Assembly (NCBI GenBank): GCA_003024985.2
Contig: PXIH01S0004795.1
Length of the DNA stretch: 10,605 nucleotides
DNA from: Euperipatoides rowelli
Lineage: Eukaryota; Onychophora; Udeonychophora; Euonychophora; Peripatopsidae
Strand: one strand, 5' to 3'
In this document: one piece after another, positions 1 through 7,612 of the stretch
Position numbering within the stretch: position 1 is the stretch's first letter
How the letters are laid out: each line of letters starts with the position of its first letter
The notes under the pieces: model-generated
Database searches by the model: none
Told to the model about the DNA's origin: nothing
What the model saw: the letters and a program-made list of their open reading frames with translations, nothing else
Position numbers and translations under genes: made by a program

Positions 1-527
1 ATTAGATTACTTTGAGTACTAGTTAAAGATGGACCCCACACAGTACAACAGTACTCCAAGAGGGGTCTTATAAAAGATATATATATACCTAACAAATATA
101 TTACAATATATTTTATAAAAATTTGATTTTGAAGGTCATTTCAAGGTTGTAGAATGTGAAGCTCACACAATATCTATGAGGACTTTTAGTATCCTAATCT
201 ATATACCAAAACGAGCTAATTTACCAATATTTAGCTATATCCTGCATATTTTTTTTCCCGATATTTTTCCTGTAATTCCTGGACTATTAAACTGGTGGCA
301 AAATATTCTAACGATAAAAAGAAAAATATAAAAACTTTTAAAACCAGCACAATATCTCAAAATTATAATTAAATTAAAAATTACATAAGCTTTTAAAATT
401 TATTTTAATTCTAAAGTTCTATCAGCAAAGTTCATACTGAGAATGAAGCAAACTCTGGAATTTTGTAAATTGCTAATGGTCTATTGATTAAAAGGTTCTA
501 CAGAAATTCACGCAGGAATTAAAGAGG
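1..527. other. AT-rich non-coding DNA with two interleaved short inverted repeats
   Basis: No coding region is visible. The first 70 bases hold two interleaved inverted repeats: gagtact at 14-20 pairs with agtactc at 50-56, and gacccc at 32-37 pairs with ggggtc at 62-67. The arms alternate, which is a pseudoknot-like order if transcribed, but both are short enough to be chance. The rest is AT-rich with no recognisable element. Confidence 0.4.
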
Positions 528-544
528 TTTTTTTTTTTTTTTTT
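528..544. repeat. T17 homopolymer tract
   Basis: An uninterrupted run of 17 T followed by a cttcttttc pyrimidine stretch. It could be the complement of a retroposed poly(A) tail from a minus-strand insertion, but no recognisable SINE or processed gene lies beside it. It may equally be a simple mononucleotide repeat. Confidence 0.8.
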
Positions 545-554
545 CTTCTTTTCT

Positions 555-576
555 GATGGCAAGAAAAATTGCCATC
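555..576. repeat. Perfect 8-bp hairpin (gatggcaa / ttgccatc)
   Basis: The arms at 555-562 and 569-576 are exact complements around a 6-base A-rich loop. A further gatggcat at 590-597 repeats part of the left arm. No gene lies next to it, so a terminator or regulatory role cannot be argued; it may be debris from an inverted-repeat element. Confidence 0.6.
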
Positions 577-656
577 ACTTGATAACAATTGATGGCATTT
601 AATGCATTTGCTTGGCATTTGTGCTGTTGCCACCACTAGTGACAAATCCTTTATGC

Positions 657-686
657 ATTTAAGACCATTCATGTCTGGTCTTAAAT
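657..686. repeat. Perfect 11-bp hairpin with 8-base loop
   Basis: The arm atttaagacca (657-667) is an exact inverted copy of tggtcttaaat (676-686), with an 8-base spacer. It is one of the longest perfect short-loop hairpins in the window and lies 80 bases after the hairpin at 555-576. Together they may mark a degraded inverted-repeat transposon. No flanking target duplication was found. Confidence 0.65.
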
Positions 687-689
687 TAC

Positions 690-1130
690 TTGACCTGGGT
701 CACGACCTCACAACTTACTATCAGTTATTTATTATTTTTTCCAGTAACTTTTGTTAACTTAATTACTTTTTTTATACAAGTTACTAGCAACTTAATCTGC
801 ATTTTAAATGTAATTTGTTTTTTTTATTTTTCAAACAGAAAATACAGTATCTTTTTAAGAATTTTCTTTTTGCCATGAAAAACTTGTGTGTTTTTTTATA
901 TGTTTAATTTATTTATTTTTGTTGGGTACTAACAGTGTAACTTGTACATTTAAAATCCATTATTGACCATATAATCTAGAACTCAACATTTATTGTTCAT
1001 ATTATTTTTTTTTCCTTGTTGTTTTGTTCTTCGTTTGATTTTTATTATTTCAAGGAGAATGAGGAGAGGAATAGAAATTTCTTTCACATGCCACGCTTGT
1101 TAGTATACGTGCGCTTAGAACTGGGCCAAC
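690..1130. other. T-rich stretch without a recognisable gene
   Basis: This stretch is strongly T-rich on the plus strand. Its two plus-strand open frames of about 62 codons (690-878 and 1016-1204) encode mostly Phe, Leu, Ile and Tyr, which is what translated poly-T-rich DNA gives. No domain, splice pattern or repeat is recognised here. Confidence 0.5.
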
Positions 1131-1340
1131 ATTTCCCATTTACCGTATTAATAGCAGCCTTTTTTTTTTTAATTTACAGTCCTAACCTTACCCTGAACAC
1201 TTAGTCCCAACCCTATGACAATGAAGGCATTAAATAGCCCTTTTTTTGATCGATTTTGATAATTTTGAGCTATTTCCAGCTATTTGGCGTTTAAGACTGA
1301 AACAGGTGTGCAGATGTTAAAAACATGGTAAAATGGGACA
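1131..1340. mobile_element. Possible MITE-like inverted-repeat segment
   Basis: tcccatttacc at 1134-1144 is an imperfect inverted match to ggtaaaatggga at 1327-1338, and the similarity extends a few bases on either side. The roughly 190 bases between include a T-run and then the 18-base sequence tttacagtcctaacctta (1173-1190), which recurs at 7337-7354 and, inverted, at 8239-8256. The following ccctgaac also has a counterpart in the element at 7219-7474. This layout suits a non-autonomous DNA transposon, but no target-site duplication was identified and the arms are short. Confidence 0.3.
1173..1190 (+). repeat. 18-bp interspersed repeat, copy 1
   Basis: This copy reads tttacagtcctaacctta. 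It is identical to the reverse complement of 8239-8256 and matches 7337-7354 at 17 of 18 positions. A match this long at three sites more than 1 kb apart is unlikely in unrelated DNA and suggests a shared repeat family. Confidence 0.7.
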
Positions 1341-2242
1341 AGTTTACATCCGCTTTCGCCCACTTTTAGGTACTCCTGTTAGTATCCATCAACATTAATT
1401 GCACTCTTTGGAGGATGTTGGATTACTATTATGTTTTTTTTAAATAATGGAAATAATTTTTTTTAAAAAAAATCTTATATTTTAGAAGCATGTGGTCCTT
1501 TTTAATTCTTGAAGTATTGTATTTATTATTTTGAAAATTNATCAAAATCCAGACCTATTGATTAATTACGCATGCCCGTTATAATCCAGGCTATTTCTCG
1601 ATAAACATCATATTTATATGGGGGCAAGTAAACTGGAATACTCCCAAATATTCTATTGAACATTTGTTCCTATGTCTGAAAACAATTAATTTTTTTCGAT
1701 ATATTCATCCAGTTTTACATACGGTATATCAATCTTTCTATAATTTTGGATAAGACCAAAGTCAGAGTTATTGGTCTAGGCCTAATATGATAGAAGTAAA
1801 TTCCTGTTTCCCTTTTACTTTTCTAACATAATTATATAAAAAAAAAAATACCATAATCTGTAAGCTTGTTGGCAGATGATAAATTTAGTTTATTCATGAT
1901 TATCAGGATGAAATAATTAGTAAAACTAATCTGAGTAGAATTTTAAGAGATTAAAAAAAAAAAAAAAGTAAGATAAACAAATAGCAAATTCAGAAATGTG
2001 AGGTGAGAAATTTAATATACCATAAAGAAAAAAATTAATGAATAATCAAAGAGAGATTTTATTTTTCAACTCTTTAAAACTCCTCAAATTATTATTTTTT
2101 TTATTTATTTAATTGAGAAATTTTAAGATTGCTTTTCATTTAAAATTATGACGTCATTTGAAGAGATAAAATTATCAGAATCTGCAGAAGATAAAAACAA
2201 CATACATGTAAAGAGGATTTTAAAAATCTAAATTAAAATTCT
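1341..2242. other. AT-rich non-coding stretch with one ambiguous base
   Basis: No gene is recognised. It contains an undetermined base (n) at 1540, an A11 run near 1838-1848, an A15 run at 1953-1967, and a 7-bp hairpin agaccaa/ttggtct (1753-1759 with 1771-1777). The A runs are not attached to any identifiable retroposon. Confidence 0.5.
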
Positions 2243-2554
2243 GTAAATTAATGATTTGAAAGATTAATAGCCGTCAGTTTATTGGTGAAAGGAAGAACAA
2301 TTTTTTTTCTAAAGTTTAGAATTTTCTTCAGCAAATCTTTTTTTTTTTTATTATTTTAATTAGTGTTAAAAATTTGATTTCCTTGAAAATTTTGAAAAGT
2401 AAATTAATGATTTGAAAGATTAATAGCCGTCAGTTTATTGGTGAAAGGAAGAACAATTTTTTTTAAAAGATTTAGAATTTTCTTCAGCAAATCTTTTTTA
2501 TTATTATTATTTTAATTAGTGTTAAAAATTTGATTTCCTTGAAAATTTTGAAAA
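2243..2554. repeat. Tandem duplication, two 156-bp units
   Basis: Unit 1 (2243-2398) and unit 2 (2399-2554) abut directly and align end to end without a net gap. Both begin gtaaattaatgatttgaaag and end with a ccttgaaaattttgaaaa stretch. They differ only in a small patch after the shared acaatttttttt stretch and in the composition of a T-rich tract (a T run against alternating T and TA). Near identity in such AT-rich non-coding DNA implies a recent duplication, or an assembly artefact. Each unit contains ccgtcagtttattggtg, which resembles ccgtcagccttattggtg near the right end of the element at 7219-7474. Confidence 0.92.
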
Positions 2555-3064
2555 ATAAAATAATTAATTTTACAACTAATTACAACTTTTTAATGAAAAG
2601 CATTCATAATTAACATGTCAAAATGTCATCACTCATCATTATTAACAGAGATAGTGACTTACCGTTAAAAGATAAAAGGTATATTCAACCAAAAAACAAC
2701 TTTAGTTAATATGAAAGAAGATAATTTAAATAATTATAAAATTTCATTAAAAAGGATAACAGTAAAAAAATTAAGTAATTAGGACTATTTTAATATTAAA
2801 ATTATGACTTCTGCAGAAAAAAAAAAATAGGTAATACCGGATAGCTAAACATCGTACAAACATGTGTTGAGGATTTAACGAGTATTAACTGCTTCTCTTT
2901 ACTTTCTGCATTCTAATTTTAAATATGGTATAATCTTTGGATCAGATTGATACTACATCATTATTTTGATTTATAATTTATTAGTTGTTATTATTATTAA
3001 TGGCAATTCTTAGATTGTTATTTTTTTCTCTACATTTGAAATTCCGATCCATTACTGATTATAC
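2555..3064. other. AT-rich stretch before the retroelement
   Basis: No recognisable feature. It may contain the 5' UTR and true left end of the non-LTR element that follows, but no target duplication or internal promoter could be identified, so the boundary is left open. Confidence 0.4.
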
Positions 3065-3490
3065 ATGTGTTCAACGTTATCTCAAGCTTCTGGCCCATTT
3101 ATTCTTTCAACAATGCTAAAATTAATCCTCATCATTATTTTACTGATGTTCTTGATTCACTTAATATTAAATATTGGATCTTTTTATGGCCATTATTATC
3201 TAGGGACAAAAATTGATACGAATTCAAAATACATTAATACTATTACGTCTACAGCCTTTCTGTTGACTATTTCCAGATGTGAATACTATTGATTTAAGGA
3301 TAATAAATATTATGGCATATCCAGATCTAGCCATTTCATGAATATTAGTTTTTACAAAAAATTTACAAATGGTTTTCACTCATGCTTTAAAATTCATGTC
3401 TGGATTGTATTAAGCTTAATCCTTTCGGGAAATATTGAGGTCAATCCAGGCCTCACACTATCTCCGTTACTTAAGAAAATTTTGACCTAT
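3065..3490 (+). pseudogene. Retroelement N-terminal leader with hydrophobic segment and 2A-like motif
   Basis: This frame opens at ATG 3065 and runs to TGA 3491-3493, with one internal stop (TGA 3290-3292). Residues 17-37 (from 3113) are almost entirely Leu, Ile, Met and Phe, like a membrane or signal segment. Past the internal stop, in the same frame, a second hydrophobic run (WIVLSLIL, 3401-3424) leads into SGNIEVNPG at 3425-3451, a 2A-like motif. 2A-like sequences are known near the N-terminus of several invertebrate APE-type retrotransposons, where they cause ribosome skipping. The coiled-coil segment of the next domain begins immediately downstream in another frame. Whether the ATG at 3065 was the ancestral start is not certain, because the first part has no recognised homology. 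Confidence 0.6.
3422..3454 (+). other. Degenerate 2A-like translational-recoding motif
   Basis: The frame encodes LSGNIEVNPGL. The general 2A signature is D-(V/I)-E-x-N-P-G followed by P, with skipping between the last Gly and Pro. Here I-E-V-N-P-G is intact, but the first Asp is Asn (codon at 3431) and the final Pro is Leu (codon at 3452). Those positions are strongly conserved in active 2A sequences, so this copy is probably inactive. The upstream hydrophobic LSLIL context is typical of retrotransposon 2A sequences. Confidence 0.75.
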
Positions 3491-4020
3491 TGATTAAGCG
3501 AGTAGGCATAGTTGAATCTCTTTCTGATAAAGTGGATAAAATTGAGAGTCAACAACAGCAAATTTTAAATACCCAGCTCCTTATCACTAAACAATTAAGT
3601 GAAATCAATGTCAAAGTTAATATTACCATAACACTTCTGATATCAAAATTACTAATACTAATTTATCTTCGTTGGCTACTGAATTGCAGGAGCAAATTTT
3701 AATTATGGATGGTAAACTTGCATTAGAAATCTCCGCACGTGAATCAAATCTTTCTTTTTTGTGTCGTTGATGCACCTAATAACATTCCTATGGATGATGT
3801 AGGCTTGTGAATTCTTTGGGGTCTTTTGGTGGATTTTATATCTGAATCTTTCCATTTGGGCAAATATAAATTAGGAACTTCCAGACCTATTTTAATCAAA
3901 TTCACTACCAAATCTTATCGAGGTCATGTTTATAGGTAATCATCGAGACTTAAGGGATCTGCTATCACATTGAGGCCACACCTTCCTAGGGGAATACAGT
4001 TTCACAAAGTAAACTTTTAA
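3478..4020 (+). pseudogene. ORF1-like domain: coiled coil followed by RNA-binding-like region
   Basis: The first part, from about 3484, reads SLSDKVDKIESQQQQIL and continues with Gln, Leu, Ile and Lys in a heptad-like pattern typical of coiled coils. The reading then moves to another frame (from about 3639, TELQEQILIMDGKLALEIS to RESNL near 3755). It moves again to frame 1 for VVDAPNN and HLGKYKLGTSRPILIKF (3853-3903), then RLKGSAITLRPHLPRG up to 4000. The order coiled coil, RESNL-type strand, LG...RPIlIKF, and LKGsaI...LPr resembles ORF1-type proteins of LINE elements, which bind RNA as coiled-coil multimers with an RRM-like fold. Stops at 3808-3810 and 3937-3939 and at least two frameshifts inactivate it. 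Whether it was separate or fused to the downstream enzyme cannot be read from this copy. Confidence 0.65.
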
Positions 4021-4387
4021 AAATGTTAAACCGATTCATCTGTATCTGAATACAGCAAAGAGTGATGGTCAATTATACCACTACAACAGATTATCTGGCT
4101 GTGTTCAAAAGATGTTCCTAGAAAATGATACTAAACCATCACCTAGTAATTCAGAACTTGTCTTAAATCAGAATTCTATTGCTCTCATCACTAAATCTAC
4201 CCAAACCATATAGAAACAAACTTGTTATTCTATTGTAAATTACAATCATTTCGACTATTTACATACTGAAAATAAAACTTATAATACTGTACTTCTACTT
4301 TTTTTGCCACCTACTATCAAAATGCACATATTATTATATGACATCAATTCCTTTCACTCACCTTTACTACTTTATTATTATGCCATC
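4021..4387 (+). other. Poorly preserved junction between ORF1-like and endonuclease regions
   Basis: All frames carry frequent stops. By position this should cover the end of the ORF1-like region and the first part of the endonuclease, but I cannot align a convincing motif. The sequence keeps the same C/T/A-rich codon texture as the flanking retroelement parts, so it is treated as eroded element sequence, not an insertion. Confidence 0.45.
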
Positions 4388-5050
4388 TATTTCCTTACCA
4401 AAACATGGCCTAAATGATGATACAACTGACTCCTTCTTAGCCAACAACTAAACTGTCCATAAAAGAAACAGACATTCTTGAGGGGGAGGATTAGCAATGA
4501 TTATAATACCTTGCCTTAAATCTTGTTTGGTCTTTGTTTCTAAAGACATGGAATTGATGGATTGTATAGTTGTTTTAAATAATCAACTATATCACCTTAT
4601 TCTTATTTATTTACCACCACCTTATAAATATCCAGGCTATTAATATTCTCTATAGCAATTTATCTAATTTATTTGATAGAATTAATCTAAACAAAAAAGT
4701 AATTATTTTAGATTTTAATCTCCCTCATTAGAGTCCTTTATATAATGTTCTATTGCATGATCTAACTGTTTATTTTTTAAATATATTACATTATTTTGGT
4801 TTAATGCAAAAAATATATTTTCCCACAAGATTAAATAATTATCTAGATCTTATATTCACTAACTTTGATATTGATACTACACCTGATGCTGATATTTTTA
4901 TCTCTGACTACCACTCTTTTTCTTTTAATATTAATCTAACAAATATACATATTTCATACAATAAAAAACATTATATATTAAATTACAAACTCACTAATAT
5001 TAACTCACTTTGTGAACACCTTTCTAATAGACTGGAATTCATTTATTGAC
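4388..5050 (+). pseudogene. APE-type endonuclease domain of the non-LTR element (inactivated)
   Basis: This enzyme nicks genomic DNA to prime target-primed reverse transcription. Pieces appear in family order: FLTKTW (4391-4408), matching the family (L)TETW block; GGGLAMII (4482-4505); IYLPPPY (4605-4625); IILDFNLPH (4702-4728), matching the GDFN block; NNYLDLIFTN (about 4834-4863); and SDYHSFSF (4903-4926), matching the terminal SDH block. By comparison with the family, the metal-binding Glu of ETW is Lys, the Gly before DFN is Leu, and the His of SDH is Tyr followed by His. Frameshifts occur near 4411 and 4641, and stops lie at 4449-4451, 4479-4481 and 4729-4731. The longest open stretch is 4732-5049. 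Confidence 0.8.
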
Positions 5051-5567
5051 CCTTTTGATATTAATTCCTCATTTGAGAAATTCCTTGACCTACTGTACTT
5101 CAATTTAATATTGACAAAACTACTCCTAAACTTTTTATTAGCAATAACTCAACTAAATCTTTCCCTTGGTTCAACTCTGAATTAAGCAAACTATTAAGTA
5201 TAAAAAAAATCCATTCATTGTATGTATAAAAATACTCTTTCTTTATACTCTTATACTCTCTTCAAAGAAACTAGATCTTATTTTTCTAATAAATTGAGAC
5301 AGGCCAAATATGTCTATCTTAATCGATTGCATACTACTACTAATGATAAAAACTCTCTGTGGAATTTTATTAAATTTTCCAAGGGGTGGACAAAAGAAAC
5401 AATTCCTCTTAAAATGATTTATAATGACACTTTCTCTTGAAAATGATTCTACTTTAGCCGATGGTTTTCAAACCTACTTTTCTACAATTACCGACAATTC
5501 TTTCCATGACTTAGTACCTATTGATAATTCTCTAAATGACCCTGGTTTACTATTTAATATGAATTAG
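5030..5567 (+). pseudogene. Linker between endonuclease and reverse transcriptase
   Basis: Fragments in successive frames match the usual spacer of these polyproteins. They are DWNSFIDPFDINSSFEKFL (from 5030), KSFPWFNSELSKLLSIKK (from about 5158, the common PWfn-eL...K block), KLRQAKYVYLN and NSLWNFIKFSKG inside 5222-5440 (the region before the palm, with conserved Lys and LW), and DGFQTYFSTITDN (5460-5498, the aFN-yF block). Each change of frame marks an indel, and TAG at 5565-5567 ends the last piece. No catalytic residues are expected here. Confidence 0.7.
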
Positions 5568-6420
5568 ATGTCCATAATGCCATTAACCAATTAAAATCAG
5601 ACTATGGTAACTCTACTGATAAAATCCCTCCTAATATCTTAAAACTCATTTGTCCATCTATTGCTGATATACTTGTGCAGTTAATTAATTCTATCTTATA
5701 CTTTGGGAATTTTCTCTTCATGTCTAAAAACCTCTATTGTGCTACCTAAGTATAAAAAAGGATCCAAATCTCTTATTGAAAATTATAGACCCATCTCTAA
5801 CCTTCCTATTTTTTCTAAACTTATTGAATCACTTTTCTGTAATAAACTTTATTCCTCTATTAATTCTTCTTTATTCCCCTATAACATGGATTTCTCAAAA
5901 ACCGTTCCACACTCACTAATCTCACAACTTTTACCAGTTTTATATTTATGGTCATTTCTGATGGAGGTCAGGTTGATGCCATCTATATAGATTTCTCTAA
6001 AGCTTTTGATGGCACTGACCATGGCCTCCTTATTCATAAATTACATAGCTATGGCATTGCATATGAAAACCTCAACCTTATCTCTGATTACTTGGACAAT
6101 CAATCACAAATTGTTAAGATCCGTGATACTACATCAAAATTTGCCTCATATGGTTCAAGGATCTATTTTAGGTCCATTATTGTTCAATATGTACATTAAT
6201 GACCATCCAAGCTATTTGTTTAAACATTGTATTCATTTTGCTGATGACTGCAAAATCTATGTTCAAATTGATCATTTATCCGATCAATTATCCTTATAGA
6301 ATGACCTGAATAAATTTATGGAATGGTGTCAGTTGTCGATAAATTATTAAAAATGTAATCAGATAACTTTCACCAAAAAGAAAAATCCATTTGTCTTTGG
6401 TCTTCACTCTTGATTAACAT
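5561..6420 (+). pseudogene. Reverse transcriptase domain of the non-LTR element
   Basis: The RT copies element RNA onto nicked chromosomal DNA. Blocks seen in order: ELDVHNAINQLKSDYGNSTD (5561-5620) with KIPPNIL; KTSIVLPKYKKGS (5727-5765) and YRPISNLPIFSKLIE (5784-5828); GFLKNRSTLTNL (5888-5923); motif A, AIYIDFSKAFDGTDH (5978-6022), with its catalytic Asp at 5990; motif B, QGSILGPLLF (6156-6185); motif C, HFADDCKIY (6234-6260), with both Asp present; then DLNKFMEWCQLS (6303-6338) and a KCNQITF-like stretch. The catalytic aspartates survive, but the frame changes near 5700, 5880 and 6150. Stops at 6297-6299, 6348-6350 and 6411-6413 confirm a pseudogene. Confidence 0.92.
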
Positions 6421-7190
6421 TCACTTAATGACACTCAATCTATTAAAGATCCAGGAATAACTGTTAAAATACTTAAGTCTAACTAATCACATTATCAATA
6501 TTACTCTAATAGCTTCCAAACTTTCAGGATTTTTGAAAAAACTTTGTATAGGTATAAATAACTACCGGGTCATTACCCAAATATATTACACTTTAATATG
6601 ACCAGTGTAGAGAATTGTCCACCCCCCCCCCCTTTTAAATTGCACATCCGACAAGTGGAAACTTGGATGAATTCAATACCTCTTTCTCCTATTTTTATGA
6701 CATAAGCTTAAACTTAACACAATACGCCTCTCATATCAAGAATAAAATTCACACTCTAGAACATCGACGAATGCTCACATCTCTAAAATTTCTCTATAAT
6801 ATTATTAATTTTAATATTAACTGTGAATCACTTAGATCTTATATTACTTTTCATAATCATCTAATTCTACTCTATAATACCAAAAATTCTTTCACTTTTG
6901 CTATCCCCTTCTCCAAAAATAATGCCATTAATTATAATCCACTTTTTAATAAATTGAAATTCTGTAACAAACATAATATCAATGACATTAATATTCCTTT
7001 CACTCAATTTAAAACTCTTTCTAATAATAAATTACCCTCAATTCATGATCTTTTTATTAATTTTAATTCTTTAAATTATCTTTTAGTATGTTTATCAATT
7101 ACAAACTACTGTATATACAGTGTAATCAATCAAATACTAGCCTATATTTTCATTCTAGCTACTACCAAATTCTATTTCTCTAGGGTTTTT
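6421..7190 (+). pseudogene. RT thumb and C-terminal region of the non-LTR element
   Basis: SIKDPGITV (6438-6464) corresponds to the family KDLGV block, followed in another frame by HIINITLIASKLSGFLKKL, the usual HI..i...A.k..Gfl-R block. A C11 run (6622-6632) lies beside the PPPFK segment. From 6663 one frame stays open: NLTQYASHIKNKIHTLEHR (the LE-RR block), MLTSLKFLYNIIN (the flYki block), then Phe-, Asn- and Ile-rich sequence to about 7100. This is characteristic of the C-terminal end of CR1/L2/Jockey-type proteins. The frame runs on into the inserted repeat at 7219, so its annotated stop at 7284-7286 is not native. A perfect 14-bp palindrome, actgtatatacagt, lies at 7108-7121. Confidence 0.72.
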
Positions 7191-7212
7191 TTAATTTTAT
7201 TGTATTTTAATG

Positions 7213-7218
7213 TTGATC
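7213..7218. repeat. Target-site duplication, left copy (ttgatc)
   Basis: ttgatc directly precedes the left terminal repeat of the inserted element and is repeated exactly at 7475-7480 directly after its right terminal repeat. This is the signature of a cut-and-paste insertion with a 6-bp staggered cut. Confidence 0.75.
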
Positions 7219-7474
7219 TGGTCAGATTCCGTTATCTGCCCGCCAACATAATTAACGTTAGGAGTCGCACGACAACTGGAACATAGTGTAGCGTGTGGAA
7301 TTAGTATTTTTTTTCTCGCTGATTTTAGTATATCTTTTTTACAGTCCTAACCTTTCTGTAATCCTGAACCCTAGGATAATCTAGAAGTGAAATAATCTTT
7401 TGCTGAGCACCGATTTAGATAATTTCAACTTACTACCGTCAGCCTTATTGGTGGGAGATAACGGAATCTGACCA
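7219..7474. mobile_element. 256-bp MITE with terminal inverted repeats, inserted in the retroelement 3' end
   Basis: The left end reads TGGTCAGATTCCGTTATCT (7219-7237) and the right end (7456-7474) is its exact reverse complement. With one mismatch and one gap the match extends to 7246 and 7448 (cgccaa / ttggtg). Weaker similarity continues inward. A 6-bp duplication, ttgatc, flanks it (7213-7218 and 7475-7480). No transposase is encoded, so it is non-autonomous. Inside is ttttacagtcctaacctt (7337-7354), shared with two other sites. A 6-bp duplication excludes TA (Tc1/mariner) and TTAA (piggyBac) types. Dada-like elements are reported with 6-7 bp duplications, but the superfamily is unresolved. 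Confidence 0.85.
7337..7354 (+). repeat. 18-bp interspersed repeat, copy 2 (inside the MITE)
   Basis: This copy reads ttttacagtcctaacctt. It shares 17 contiguous bases (tttacagtcctaacctt) with 1173-1189 and with the reverse complement of 8239-8256. Downstream, cctgaaccc (7363-7371) parallels ccctgaacac at 1191-1200, so the similarity to copy 1 extends beyond the short core. Confidence 0.7.
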
Positions 7475-7480
7475 TTGATC
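7475..7480. repeat. Target-site duplication, right copy (ttgatc)
   Basis: Exact repeat of 7213-7218, immediately after the right terminal inverted repeat at 7474. Confidence 0.75.
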
Positions 7481-7612
7481 TTTATAGTATTATTATTAAT
7501 TAAATCAGATTTGTAATTGTTTATTTCTGTTGAAAAAAAACCAGAAGTCATTGTCAGGCAAGGAGAAGATCTCCCTGTAACTAGATTTTAAATAAATATT
7601 TGAGTCAAAACT
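7481..7612 (+). other. Probable 3' UTR of the non-LTR element, right of the MITE
   Basis: This would rejoin the element sequence split by the MITE. It contains a short hairpin, ggaga-aga-tctcc (7562-7574), and AATAAA at 7591-7596, a polyadenylation signal in a position suited to the element's 3' end. A small hairpin near the 3' end is common in related elements, which use it for RT recognition. The assignment is inferred from position and these two signals. Confidence 0.45.

Larger units (their letters stand above)
3065..7612 (+). mobile_element. Degenerate APE-type non-LTR retrotransposon (CR1/L2/Jockey-like)
   Basis: Translated fragments in all three plus-strand frames appear in the order expected of one such element: leader with 2A-like motif, ORF1-like coiled coil and RNA-binding-like region, apurinic endonuclease, linker, reverse transcriptase with FADD, and the RR-containing C-terminal region. 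A 3' UTR with AATAAA at 7591-7596 follows. Excluding the inserted 256-bp element and its target duplication, the length is about 4.3 kb, normal for these clades. Numerous frameshifts and in-frame stops show it is a dead copy. Both ends are approximate: the left end is the first codon of the leader, and the right end is set by the AATAAA region. Clade assignment is by memory of motif style and would need a phylogeny. Confidence 0.88.

Noticed and set aside
690-1204. Two plus-strand open frames of about 62 codons
   Set aside because: They are made almost only of residues encoded by T-rich DNA, have no family resemblance, and the second overlaps a repeat-like segment.
1173-1215. Degenerate telomeric repeat tract (cctaacc-like)
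   Set aside because: The cctaacctta and cccaaccct strings are not arranged in a regular 6-bp period, and the sequence is better explained as part of a dispersed repeat.
5737-5919. 60-codon plus-strand open frame overlapping the RT region
   Set aside because: It is a shadow of the real RT frame that carries KTSIVLPKYKKGS and YRPIS.
6622-6632. C11 run as a functional element
   Set aside because: It lies inside a decayed coding segment where a Pro-coding stretch has probably expanded by slippage.
7191-7286. Continuation of the retroelement C-terminal frame to 7286
   Set aside because: The last residues are translated from the MITE inserted at 7219, so this end is not part of the ancestral protein.
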